From contig CAUJII010000031.1 of assembly GCA_963205035.1 (NCBI GenBank), forward strand, positions 1-9,354: a DNA stretch of 9,354 nucleotides, in the 5' to 3' direction. Under the pieces are notes generated by a model that saw nothing but the letters and a program-made list of their open reading frames with translations, searched no databases and was not told the DNA's origin. Below are positions 1 through 7,081 of the stretch, piece after piece. The translations under genes were made by a program, and so were the position numbers. This DNA comes from Spirochaetota bacterium. Lineage in GTDB: Bacteria; Spirochaetota; Leptospiria; Turneriellales; Turneriellaceae. Each line of letters begins with the position of its first letter. Positions within the stretch are counted from its first letter, which is position 1.

Positions 1-1
1 A

Positions 2-370
2 ATCGCTGAGAAGCTCATCACGCGTGCGCGTGAAAACCAAAAGGATTCTCTGACACAAGCGCAGAAAGTTCATAATCTGCGTGAGGCGGGCAAGATTATT
101 GGCGACAAAGAAATCTTGCACAAGCTCTTCAACGACATCGCTCCTCGGTTCACGACGCGCCCCGGTGGTTACACGCGCATCGTTCGCGTTGGTCAGCGTA
201 TTTCTGATGCGTCCGAGATGGCGGTCTTACAACTCGTCGAACGCAAAGAATTAGCACAACTTAAAGACGACCGCAAGGCAGTCCGCGCAGCGCGTTCAAA
301 AAAGAAAGGCAAGAGCGCGGCAGTTAAATCTGCACCTACAAAAGAAAAGAAAGCAAAAGAAAAAAAATAA
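2..370 (+). CDS. rplQ: 50S ribosomal protein L17, 3' part (5' end outside window)
   Basis: The frame is open from base 2 to the TAA at 368-370, so this is the C-terminal part of a gene that starts before the window. The translation carries the L17 signature: a helix with EKLITRARE, then KLFNDIAPRFTTRPGGYTRI, followed by a strand reading MAVLQLVE. L17 is a large-subunit protein near the peptide exit tunnel; only the first third or so of the protein is missing. After the conserved core (ending near base 245) there is a tail very rich in Lys and Ala, typical of basic, disordered ribosomal protein ends. L17 is normally the last gene of the rpoA ribosomal operon, which agrees with the terminator directly downstream. 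A TTG at base 116 opens the same frame but falls inside the conserved domain, so it is not the start. Confidence 0.95.
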   Translation: MAEKLITRARENQKDSLTQAQKVHNLREAGKIIGDKEILHKLFNDIAPRFTTRPGGYTRIVRVGQRISDASEMAVLQLVERKELAQLKDDRKAVRAARSKKKGKSAAVKSAPTKEKKAKEKK

Positions 371-404
371 GCGCGGAGCTCTCAGAGTTGCGTTCGCTTC
401 AAAA

Positions 405-430
405 GGCCCCGTAGAGCGGGGCTTTTTTTA
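405..430 (+). terminator. Intrinsic terminator after rplQ
   Basis: A perfect 6-bp stem GCCCCG/CGGGGC (406-411 with 417-422) encloses the loop TAGAG and is followed directly by seven T (423-429). Four A before the stem can pair with part of the T run. It lies 35 bases after the rplQ stop and before the alaS promoter, so it separates the ribosomal operon from the alaS operon. Confidence 0.9.
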
Positions 431-442
431 TAGGATTTGCGA

Positions 443-472
443 TTGTCAGCGCGTTCCAGTTACCGTTATAGT
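443..472 (+). promoter_or_regulatory. Sigma70-like promoter of the alaS-acpS-ruvB operon
   Basis: TTGTCA (443-448) matches the -35 consensus at four of six bases. TATAGT (467-472) matches the -10 at five of six, with an 18-base spacer. Transcription would start near 478-481, giving a leader of about 30 bases. A Shine-Dalgarno AGGAG (500-504) sits four bases before the alaS ATG at 509. The promoter lies just downstream of the rplQ terminator, where one is needed. No T-box or long leader is present in the 138-base intergenic region. Confidence 0.6.
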
Positions 473-489
473 GGGGTGTTCCAACCGTT
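453..489 (+). repeat. Pair of near-identical direct repeats over the alaS promoter
   Basis: GTTCCAGTTACCGTT (453-467) and GTTCCAACCGTT (478-489) are the same motif except for three extra bases (GTT) in the first. The ACCGTT halves start exactly 22 bases apart, about two helical turns. The first copy fills the spacer between -35 and -10, and the second covers the predicted start of transcription. This is where operator half-sites for a repressor would lie, but no regulator is identified and chance cannot be excluded for so short a motif. Confidence 0.35.
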
Positions 490-508
490 CAAATAGATTA
501 GGAGTTCT

Positions 509-3217
509 ATGCCCGTTCAGACTATTGCAGATATCCGCAAGTCCTTTTTAGAGTTTTTTGAATCGAAGCAGCATCTGCGCCTGCCCAGCGCATCGCTTTT
601 GCCGGCGGGAGACCCAACTCTCCTTTTTACGACGGCGGGTATGGTGCCGTTCAAAGATTTTTTTGCGGCGACGCGAAAACCGCCATCCTCCCGCGTTGCG
701 AGTGTGCAAAAGTGTTTACGCACAACCGACCTTGAGTCGGTGGGACGAACAAAACGCCACCTTTCTTTTTTCGAGATGCTCGGTAATTTTAGCTTCGGGG
801 ATTATTTCAAGAAAGAGGCCATAGAGTTTGCGTGGGAGTACTCCACCCAATTCTTACCTTTTCCAAAAGAAAAAATCTGGATCAGTATTTTTGAAAACGA
901 CGACGAAGCGTTTGAACTTTGGAATAAACATATCGGGGTGAGCGCCGACAGAATCGTTCGCTTAGGACGCGCAGACAATTTCTGGGGCCCTGCTGGCGAG
1001 AGTGGGGCATGCGGACCCTGTAGCGAACTCTATTTAGACCGGGGTGAAGAATTTGGTACCGACGAGAATAACCGCGCACCGGGTGGCTCTGGCGATAGGT
1101 TCATGGAATTTTGGAATTTGGTCTTTAACCAGTTTGATTTTCAAAAAGGCGAATACCTACCCCTTGCACAGACGGGCATCGATACGGGGGCGGGCTTAGA
1201 AAGACTCGCGACACTGGTTCAGGGTGTCGACTCTGTGTTCGATACAGACGAACTCGCACGGCTAAGAGACGCTGCCGCAAAAAATTTTGGCGTCCAGTAT
1301 GAAGGCGAGAACACGATCCCACTGCGTGTCGTCACGGACCATATCCGCACGCTCTGTTTTGCTATGTCAGACGGCATTTATCCGTCTAATGAATCGCGGG
1401 GCTATGTGCTTCGGCGCGTCTTGCGGCGCGCAATGCTTTTCGGGCGCAGGCTTTCGGAGCGCGAGGCGAAGCTCCATAAACTCTGTGACACCGTTCTTGA
1501 TATCTACGGCGATTTTTATCCTGAGCTCAAAAAGAATATGCCGTTCATTCAGGACTACATCGCTCAAGAAGAGAAGCGATTTCTGCATACGCTCGATTCG
1601 GGGGCCGAACGTTTGGCTTCGCTCTTGGCTGCAGCGAAGGAGAAAAAGTTAGCGGTCGTCTCAGGCAAAGATGTGTTTCAACTTTATGATACGTTTGGAT
1701 TTCCTTTAGAGATGACGCTTGAGATTGCCGAAGCAGAGAACCTCGCAATCGACGTTGTGGGCTTCAAAGCCGAGATGGAGAGACAACGCGAGAGAGGGCG
1801 TGCGGCATGGAAAGGGGCTCTCGATTTGCCTCTTGATACTCAACAGAAGACAGAATTCACAGGCTACACGGCGACAGAAGACGAAGCGCGTGTTGTGTCG
1901 CTCATCCGTGGCGAAGAGCGGGTGAAGAGCGTCGCGGAAAATATGCCGAAAGATACGCTCTTGTTCTTGGTCACAGACAAAACTCCATTTTATGCCGAGT
2001 CGGGCGGCCAGATGGGTGACACGGGTTCAATACGCTCCGCAAGGGGAAGTGCTCGTGTCGTCGATTGCCGCAAGCAAAAGGATCAGTTCGTGCACCTCTT
2101 AGCGGATGTCGAGGGAGAAATCTCAGAAGGCGATGCCGTTTCGCTCATTGTCGATAGCGAAAGACGCGCGGCGTTAACGCGCCACCATAGCGCGACGCAT
2201 CTCTTGAACGCGGCATTGCGTTCTGTTTTGGGGAATCATGTGACGCAGCGGGGTTCGCTTGTTCACCCCGATTACTTGCGCTTCGACTTCTCGCACCCAA
2301 AAGCGATGACCAAAGATGAATTGGTGTCGGTCGAGAAGAAAGTGAATGATGCAGTTCTCGCGAATTGGAAAGTCGAAACGGTGGAGTTGGCTAAAGAAGA
2401 AGCCGAGAAGCGCGGTGCAGTCATGACGTTCGGCGAGAAATATGGAGACCGTGTTCGCGTTGTCGAGATGAGCGATTTCTCCAAAGAATTTTGCGGAGGA
2501 ACGCACGTCGCTAATACAGGCGACATTGGAGTGTTCCTTCTTCAGAAAGAGTCGAGCCCGGGCGCTGGAAACCGGCGGATCGAGGCATTTGCAGGTGCCG
2601 CAGCGCGTAACCAAATCGAAAGGACGCTCGAAAATCTGTACTCCATTTTGGACGAAGAGAGGGATATAGAAGAAACAACGAGAAATCTCTTCAAGAGCGA
2701 TGTTCAACTTCTGCGGCAAGAAAAAATAACGCCGCAGACCGTGGGTATACTTTGGCAGAAAATATCCGCGCTTTCGGAAAAAGTCCACGATAAAATTCGC
2801 GAAGGCAAAAAGAAAAAAACGAAGAGTGCTCAGGAAATGAAACTCCAGAACAAAGACGAACTCTTACATGAGATCATGTCTTCTAAAGAACAATCGGAGC
2901 GAGGCATAAACCTTGCACACCTTGTTCTTAAAGAAGGAACAATTAACGACTTGAAAGTTCTTGGCGACAGCGCGCGCGAAAAGGATGGGTCGTGCATCTT
3001 CGCGCTTTTTGTGGAAACTCAAGGCGGGGGCGAAGGTGTGTTTGTGTTCGCAACCACAGATGCTTATGCAAAAGAAAATAATCTGGCCCTCAATACAATT
3101 TTGAAAGAAGTACCGAAAGAATTCTCTGTTACAGGCGGCGGCAAAATGGAACTTGTGCAAGGGAAATTTCGCGGCGAAGCAAGTCGCTTCTACGAATACC
3201 TGAAGTCGGTGGTCTAA
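509..3217 (+). CDS. alaS: Alanyl-tRNA synthetase
   Basis: Class II synthetase that charges tRNA-Ala with alanine in the cytoplasm and hydrolyses mischarged Ser/Gly-tRNA-Ala. At 902 residues it is slightly longer than the usual 870-880. The catalytic domain shows PTLLFTTAGM (37-45), VASVQKCLRTTDL (63-75), FFEMLGNFSFGDYFK (87-101) and motif 3 DTGAGLER (225-232). The editing domain has both zinc-binding motifs intact: HSATH (H560 and H564) and CGGTH (C662 and H666). A Lys-rich, probably coiled-coil stretch follows (about 760-790), then the C-Ala domain, whose glycine motif is TGGGK near 875-879. The ATG is preceded by AGGAG at good spacing and the protein begins at the usual family N-terminus. 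It is the first gene of an operon: the acpS ATG follows the alaS TAA without a single intervening base. All catalytic and editing residues I can check are present, so it should be active. Confidence 0.98.
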   Translation: MPVQTIADIRKSFLEFFESKQHLRLPSASLLPAGDPTLLFTTAGMVPFKDFFAATRKPPSSRVASVQKCLRTTDLESVGRTKRHLSFFEMLGNFSFGDYFKKEAIEFAWEYSTQFLPFPKEKIWISIFENDDEAFELWNKHIGVSADRIVRLGRADNFWGPAGESGACGPCSELYLDRGEEFGTDENNRAPGGSGDRFMEFWNLVFNQFDFQKGEYLPLAQTGIDTGAGLERLATLVQGVDSVFDTDELARLRDAAAKNFGVQYEGENTIPLRVVTDHIRTLCFAMSDGIYPSNESRGYVLRRVLRRAMLFGRRLSEREAKLHKLCDTVLDIYGDFYPELKKNMPFIQDYIAQEEKRFLHTLDSGAERLASLLAAAKEKKLAVVSGKDVFQLYDTFGFPLEMTLEIAEAENLAIDVVGFKAEMERQRERGRAAWKGALDLPLDTQQKTEFTGYTATEDEARVVSLIRGEERVKSVAENMPKDTLLFLVTDKTPFYAESGGQMGDTGSIRSARGSARVVDCRKQKDQFVHLLADVEGEISEGDAVSLIVDSERRAALTRHHSATHLLNAALRSVLGNHVTQRGSLVHPDYLRFDFSHPKAMTKDELVSVEKKVNDAVLANWKVETVELAKEEAEKRGAVMTFGEKYGDRVRVVEMSDFSKEFCGGTHVANTGDIGVFLLQKESSPGAGNRRIEAFAGAAARNQIERTLENLYSILDEERDIEETTRNLFKSDVQLLRQEKITPQTVGILWQKISALSEKVHDKIREGKKKKTKSAQEMKLQNKDELLHEIMSSKEQSERGINLAHLVLKEGTINDLKVLGDSAREKDGSCIFALFVETQGGGEGVFVFATTDAYAKENNLALNTILKEVPKEFSVTGGGKMELVQGKFRGEASRFYEYLKSVV

Positions 3218-3595
3218 ATGGTTGTCGGTTTAGGTATCGATATTTGCGAAAACGATCGCATCTCGGAAATGCTCGACAAATTTAACGAGCGTTTTTTGCG
3301 TCGCGTTTTTAACGAAGACGAAATCGCTTACTGTTTGGCAAAGCAAGATCCCATCCCTCACCTAGCAGCACGCTTTGCCGTGAAAGAGGCATTCATCAAA
3401 GCGCTGGGCATGCCGCGCGACCTTACGATTTCTTACCGCGATGTTGGCCTCAAGGGGAGCGAGGGAAAAAAAGATATCCACGTCACAGGTAAGCTCGCCC
3501 GGATGTTTGAACAGACAAAAGCGACAACCATTTTCTTTAGTATCTCGCATGCACGGGATTATTCCAACGCGTGCGTAATTCTCGAACGAAACTGA
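3218..3595 (+). CDS. acpS: Holo-[acyl-carrier-protein] synthase
   Basis: Transfers 4'-phosphopantetheine from coenzyme A to the serine of apo-ACP, activating the carrier for fatty acid synthesis. The 125-residue length is normal for the AcpS type. The N-terminus GLGIDI contains the Mg-binding Asp (D8). The second signature, ARFAVKEAFIKALG (51-64), contains the second metal ligand E57 and the catalytic-region Lys. The C-terminal SISH (108-111) is the typical family ending motif. The start codon directly abuts the alaS stop (TAAATG), and a GGTGG at 3208-3212 inside the alaS end may serve as ribosome binding site. Translation is therefore probably coupled to alaS. The stop TGA (3593-3595) shares one base with the preferred ruvB start. 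Confidence 0.95.
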   Translation: MVVGLGIDICENDRISEMLDKFNERFLRRVFNEDEIAYCLAKQDPIPHLAARFAVKEAFIKALGMPRDLTISYRDVGLKGSEGKKDIHVTGKLARMFEQTKATTIFFSISHARDYSNACVILERN

Positions 3596-4635
3596 TGGCA
3601 TCTTCAAAAGAAAATAAGACGAAACATTCTTACGCAAATCTCGAACGTACAGAAATTGAATTACAAGTCAGGCCACAAACGCTCTCAGCGTTTGTCGGTC
3701 AAAAGGACACAGTCGATGCACTCCAAGCGTACCTTAAAGCGGCGCTCTTGCGAAAGGAACCACTCGACCATGTTTTGCTTTCTGGACCTCCTGGCCTCGG
3801 CAAGACAAGCCTTGCGCGCATTATTGCAAACGATTCGCACGCGGGATTTTCTCAAGTAACGGCTCCAAACATCAAACGGCCGGGGGACCTGGCAAAAATT
3901 TTAAGCAGCCTTCAAGCACACGATGTGCTATTTGTCGATGAAATCCACCGCCTTCCGGCGCCTGCCGAAGAGCTGCTCTACGGCGCGATGGAAGACAGGA
4001 TGCTCGACATCGCCGTGGGTGATGGCATGGTTGCGAATTCGATCCAGATTACGTTGCCGCCCTTTACACTTATCGGCGCGACGACTCGCCCCGGCGATTT
4101 GACTGCACCGTTGCGCGACAGATTCGGAATTCGATTCCATTTAGAATTTTATAGCGAAGACGATTTGATTTTGATCTTAGAGCGCGCGGCAGGGATTTGG
4201 AAAATCGAACATGAAAAAATCGCGCTTCAAGAAATTAGCAAAAGGGCGCGTAGTACGCCGCGTGTGGCCCTTCACCTCTTGCGCCGTGTTTGGGATTACG
4301 CCCTCTCTGAAAGTAACAATCTTCACGAGCCAATCCACGCCGCCGCTGCGCTCAATGCTTTTGAACGCATGCACATCGACGGCGAGGGAATGACAAAACT
4401 CGACAGACTTTTCTTGCAGAACATTGCGAAGCATTACGACGGCGGCCCTGTGGGATTAAAACCCCTTTCGGCACTTTTGGCAGAAGACATCACCACTCTC
4501 GAAGATTTTGTCGAACCGTATCTCGTCAGGCGCGCATTTATAAAGAGGACACCGCGCGGGCGTATGCTTACACAAGAAGCCTATACGCATTTGGGATTGA
4601 AAAAACACAAAACGGGGGATCTCTTTGAACCTTGA
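3595..4635 (+). CDS. ruvB: Holliday junction branch migration ATPase RuvB
   Basis: RuvB forms hexameric rings that, with RuvA, drive branch migration of Holliday junctions in recombinational repair. Visible elements, numbered from the ATG at 3595: Walker A GPPGLGKT (64-71), Walker B VDEIH (114-118), sensor 1 GATT (161-164), arginine-finger segment APLRDRFG (171-178), and a C-terminal winged-helix domain with GGPVGLKPLS and RTPRGR. At 346 residues it has the usual length. The frame also opens at a GTG at 3571, but the ATG at 3595 overlaps the acpS stop as TGATG, a common coupled start, and gives the normal N-terminus, so it is preferred. No strong Shine-Dalgarno is seen, which fits re-initiation after acpS. 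RuvA and RuvC are not in the window; ruvB is separated from its usual partner here. Confidence 0.97.
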   Translation: MASSKENKTKHSYANLERTEIELQVRPQTLSAFVGQKDTVDALQAYLKAALLRKEPLDHVLLSGPPGLGKTSLARIIANDSHAGFSQVTAPNIKRPGDLAKILSSLQAHDVLFVDEIHRLPAPAEELLYGAMEDRMLDIAVGDGMVANSIQITLPPFTLIGATTRPGDLTAPLRDRFGIRFHLEFYSEDDLILILERAAGIWKIEHEKIALQEISKRARSTPRVALHLLRRVWDYALSESNNLHEPIHAAAALNAFERMHIDGEGMTKLDRLFLQNIAKHYDGGPVGLKPLSALLAEDITTLEDFVEPYLVRRAFIKRTPRGRMLTQEAYTHLGLKKHKTGDLFEP

Positions 4636-4672
4636 TTGCCGCTCTGTGCATATCTTGAAGAAATGGCAGTGC

Positions 4673-5380
4673 ATGGCGGTGCGTGTACTCGCAATTCTCT
4701 TCTTCTCCGGGGGGCTTGCCACCGCTCCGCAGCTTTCCGTGGGGGGCGCGACTAACTATTCGCGGGGCGCGCTTGCCCCCGCTCCGTTGCTTTCTGGGGG
4801 GATCGCGACTAACTATTCGCCGGGTGGGATTGCCTCCGCTCCGTTGTCTTCCGGAGGGATCGCGACTAACTATTCGCCGGATGCGCTTGCCTCTGGCCCG
4901 CAGCTTTCAGGGGGGATCGTGACTAACTATTCGCGGGGTGGGCATGCCGCCGCCCCGTTGCTTTCCGGGGCGGGCGCGACTAGCTATTCGCGGGGTGGGC
5001 TTGCCTCCGCTCCGTTGCTTTCCGGGGGGGGCCCGACTAACTATTCGCCGCCGTTATTTCTGGGGTTGGATGGCCTGCCCTCTGAAAACGTCTCCAACGA
5101 ATCGGCACTGCGCCGAGGCGAGGTGATATTCTTGCTTTCTTATCCTTTTACTTTCATGGCGAGCATGTTGGGCTATTATACAGCAGCGACTCTCGTGCGC
5201 ACAATCGACACGGGCAAATCAGACATTGCTCTTTCGGGTGGCTTCTTTGGTTTGGTGGCGGTCTCGGCTGCGTTCTTGAGTTTTGCCATCGCGATGGATG
5301 ACCATAGTTTCATTGAGTCAAAAACCCAACAATCCGAGAATGGTGTGACCCGCTATGTTTCGTTTGGTGCTCGATGGTAG
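4673..5380 (+). CDS. Unknown membrane protein with six 19-residue repeats
   Basis: I do not recognise a family. Numbered from the ATG at 4673, the 235-residue product has a short signal-like N-terminus (MAVR, then hydrophobic VLAILFF, then SGGLATA). Six tandem 19-residue repeats rich in Gly, Ala, Ser and Pro follow (15-128), each centred on TNYS or TSYS. Then come a polar linker (129-149), two hydrophobic segments likely to span the membrane (about 150-173 and 189-208), and a C-terminus ending in VTRYVSFGARW. The non-repeat part alone looks like a small exported or inner-membrane protein; the repeat array sits between signal and first helix. The same frame also opens at a TTG at 4625 that overlaps the ruvB end and has GGGGGA upstream, giving 251 residues. 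I prefer 4673 because the signal-like segment then stands at the N-terminus, although its ribosome site is weak. The gene follows ruvB by 37 bases and may share its transcript. Whether the repeat is truly translated is uncertain. Confidence 0.6.
   Translation: MAVRVLAILFFSGGLATAPQLSVGGATNYSRGALAPAPLLSGGIATNYSPGGIASAPLSSGGIATNYSPDALASGPQLSGGIVTNYSRGGHAAAPLLSGAGATSYSRGGLASAPLLSGGGPTNYSPPLFLGLDGLPSENVSNESALRRGEVIFLLSYPFTFMASMLGYYTAATLVRTIDTGKSDIALSGGFFGLVAVSAAFLSFAIAMDDHSFIESKTQQSENGVTRYVSFGARW
4714..5055 (+). repeat. Minisatellite: six tandem units of exactly 57 bp
   Basis: Units start at 4714, 4771, 4828, 4885, 4942 and 4999. The core ACTAACTATTCGC recurs at 4751, 4808, 4865, 4922, 4979 (one substitution, ACTAGC) and 5036, always 57 apart, with no insertion or deletion. 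Each unit runs GCTTGCC, then CCGCTCCG, then a TTTCC segment with a G run, then the core and a G-rich end. The last unit diverges over its final seven bases, marking the array edge. By hand alignment 25 of the 57 columns vary. The array is wholly inside the open frame of the 4673-5380 gene and encodes 19 residues per unit. CGCGA and TCGCG, or close variants, flank the core as a short inverted repeat in most units. Confidence 0.95.
5024..5031 (+). other. Run of eight G in the last repeat unit
   Basis: Other units have interrupted or six-base G runs; this one has eight uninterrupted G, followed by CCC. It lies upstream of both predicted membrane segments. One G more brings the TAA at 5038-5040 into frame at once. 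One G less leads to the TGA at 5124-5126, at the very start of the first hydrophobic segment. In either case the membrane part would be lost, so the tract has the properties of a phase-variation switch. The tract itself is directly visible; the switching is inference. Confidence 0.5.
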
Positions 5381-5386
5381 CGTATT

Positions 5387-7078
5387 CTAAGTTGATTCCT
5401 CACCCTGAGAGCGTTTTGAAATCAAAAAGAAAAAAGCACTCGTGAGCGCGGCGATTACGCCGATTGACGAGACGCTGCCAATCAGAGGCAAATTCCATTG
5501 CGAGGGCGATAAATCTTCGCGGATAAAAAAGAGCGCAGCGAAACACAGTGCGATAAATCCCATGGCACCGAAGTGGTTGCTCTTTTCGCGGCTCGCACCT
5601 TCGGGCGGAGTCGTCACTTCGATTTGAAATTTGCCCGAAGAGACCATGCCGATGGTCTTGAGGATCTGATCGGGAATTTTTTCCGCGTATTCCAAATAGT
5701 CGGGTAGGGCGCGCAAGATGGATTTACCATACCGAGCCAAGGACATTTGTTCTGCGAAAATCTTTTCCATCATGGGGCGCGATACTTTCGAGAGGTCCAT
5801 CTTGGGGTCGAGAATTGCACCGACGGCTTCGATCGTGATAATGCACTTCGACGAGAGCACTAAGTCGCCGTGAAAATAAAGTCTGTGTTTTGCGCCGATG
5901 TTCATTGTGTCGAAGATGAGCCGTCCGAGGGAGTATTCCTTGAACGCAGCAGCACTCGTCCAACGTTTAATTTGCTCCGCAAGTTCGGCGCGAAAACCCG
6001 GAACGTCTGCCTTGCGGCCGGGCTCGGTGAGACGCACAAGGTAGCTCGTGGCGTGGTCGAATTCGCGGATGACCGTGAAGTAATAATAGAGGAACATGTT
6101 GTTTCTCACTTCGGGTGAGAAGGATCCAATCATACCTAAGTCGATGAAGCAGAACTTAGTTTTGTCGACGACGAACATGTTGCCGGGGTGCGGATCGCCG
6201 TGAAAAAATCCGTCGATGTAGAGCATCTTGAGAACCGCCTGTGCGCCTCGTGCCGCGAGTCTCGCCCCGTTGATGCCGTTCTTTTTGAGCTTCTCGCGGT
6301 CGTCGGGTTTGATGCCTTCGATGAATTCCATCGTGAGCACCCGCCGCGATGTGTAATCCCAATAAATTTCAGGGAAGATGATATCGTTCCAGTCTTTGAA
6401 ATTTTCGCGGAACATATCGGCGTGTTTGCCTTCTTGCGCAAAATCGAGTTCGCGCATTGTGTATTTCGCAAACTCCTCGACAAAATGTGCCGGGCGGTAA
6501 TCGCGCAAGCGTGGGATGTATTCCATGATTGCGGCAAGGCGGCGCATGACATTGATGTCGTCGCTGATGAGCTGCGTGATGCCGGGGCGTTGTACCTTGA
6601 CGACAACTTTTTGGCCATTACGCAAGTGCGCGAGGTGCGCCTGCGCAAGCGAAGCGGACGCAATCGGTTTTTCTTCGAACTGTGCAAAAATATGTCGGAG
6701 CGGTAAGTTAAATTCTTGCTCGATGACTCGCTTTGCCTCGGAGAACTCGATGGGCGGCACTTGGCTTTGCAGCTTTCTAAGTTCGAGCGTAATGCGTTCG
6801 GGCAGCATGTCGTCTCGAAGCGAAAGAATCTGGCCGAGTTTTACATACGTCGGGCCCAAGCGTTCGAGGGTCTTGCGGAACTGTACCGGAAAGCGCGCAA
6901 AATTTTTGGGACGGCGGAAGATACGCCGCACAGTGCCCGCGAGAAGACGGCGCCCAAAAGAGCGCGGCCTTAATCCTCGCGGCCTATAAAGATGGGCGAT
7001 AAAAGCGTCGATGAGGAGGTCAATAAAAATCGAATTGACGGCCAGCATACGGCGGATTTCATAATAAACGCGGCGCAT
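5387..7078 (-). CDS. ubiB: UbiB/ABC1 (AarF) family kinase-like membrane protein
   Basis: Member of the atypical kinase family linked to ubiquinone or other isoprenoid-lipid metabolism; known members bind ATP and act at the inner membrane, and the exact substrate is often unclear. The 563-residue protein has the diagnostic parts in order: the KxGQ motif KLGQ (80-83) in the N-terminal extension, the Ala-rich loop ASAS (140-143) replacing the Gly-rich loop of ordinary kinases, the nucleotide-binding Lys in VVVKVQRPG (K161), the catalytic loop HGDPHPGN (293-300, D295) and the metal-binding FIDLG (D313). Two C-terminal hydrophobic segments (about 503-519 and 531-554) form the usual membrane anchor. 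No key residue is missing. The ATG comes three bases after the stop of the glycosyltransferase gene and no Shine-Dalgarno is seen, suggesting coupled translation. Whether it serves quinone synthesis here cannot be told, since no ubi or men gene is nearby. Its stop is six bases from the stop of the convergent repeat gene. Confidence 0.9.
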   Translation of the reverse strand: MRRVYYEIRRMLAVNSIFIDLLIDAFIAHLYRPRGLRPRSFGRRLLAGTVRRIFRRPKNFARFPVQFRKTLERLGPTYVKLGQILSLRDDMLPERITLELRKLQSQVPPIEFSEAKRVIEQEFNLPLRHIFAQFEEKPIASASLAQAHLAHLRNGQKVVVKVQRPGITQLISDDINVMRRLAAIMEYIPRLRDYRPAHFVEEFAKYTMRELDFAQEGKHADMFRENFKDWNDIIFPEIYWDYTSRRVLTMEFIEGIKPDDREKLKKNGINGARLAARGAQAVLKMLYIDGFFHGDPHPGNMFVVDKTKFCFIDLGMIGSFSPEVRNNMFLYYYFTVIREFDHATSYLVRLTEPGRKADVPGFRAELAEQIKRWTSAAAFKEYSLGRLIFDTMNIGAKHRLYFHGDLVLSSKCIITIEAVGAILDPKMDLSKVSRPMMEKIFAEQMSLARYGKSILRALPDYLEYAEKIPDQILKTIGMVSSGKFQIEVTTPPEGASREKSNHFGAMGFIALCFAALFFIREDLSPSQWNLPLIGSVSSIGVIAALTSAFFFLISKRSQGEEST

Positions 7079-7081
7079 AAA

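Noticed and set aside
2174..2788. 204-residue minus-strand open frame inside alaS
   Set aside because: It is antisense to the conserved editing domain of alaS, has no recognisable motif, and is explained by the codon use of alaS.
3571..3594. GTG at 3571 as the ruvB start
   Set aside because: It would add eight residues inside acpS. The ATG at 3595 overlaps the acpS stop as TGATG and gives the usual RuvB N-terminus.
4709..5031. G-quadruplex formed by the G runs of the repeats
   Set aside because: Runs of at least four G are separated by loops too long and variable for a convincing quadruplex, and most runs within a unit are not close together.
4714..5055. CRISPR array
   Set aside because: The units are contiguous and similar along their whole 57 bp. 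There are no unique spacers between short identical repeats, and no cas genes are present.
4683..5126. Alternative plus-strand frame through the repeats giving Arg/Pro/Leu-rich products
   Set aside because: The frame is broken by a stop at 4920-4922 and ends at 5126, so it cannot include the membrane segments. It reflects only the absence of stops in the repeat unit.
5399..5417. Terminator hairpin (CTCA, CCC loop, TGAG) after the repeat gene
   Set aside because: The stem is only four base pairs and the T run is four bases, set off from the stem. This is too weak to call.
6188..6989. Long plus-strand open frames (172 and 157 residues) within the UbiB-like gene
   Set aside because: They overlap each other and are opposite to a gene with all family motifs intact. 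They have no domain character.
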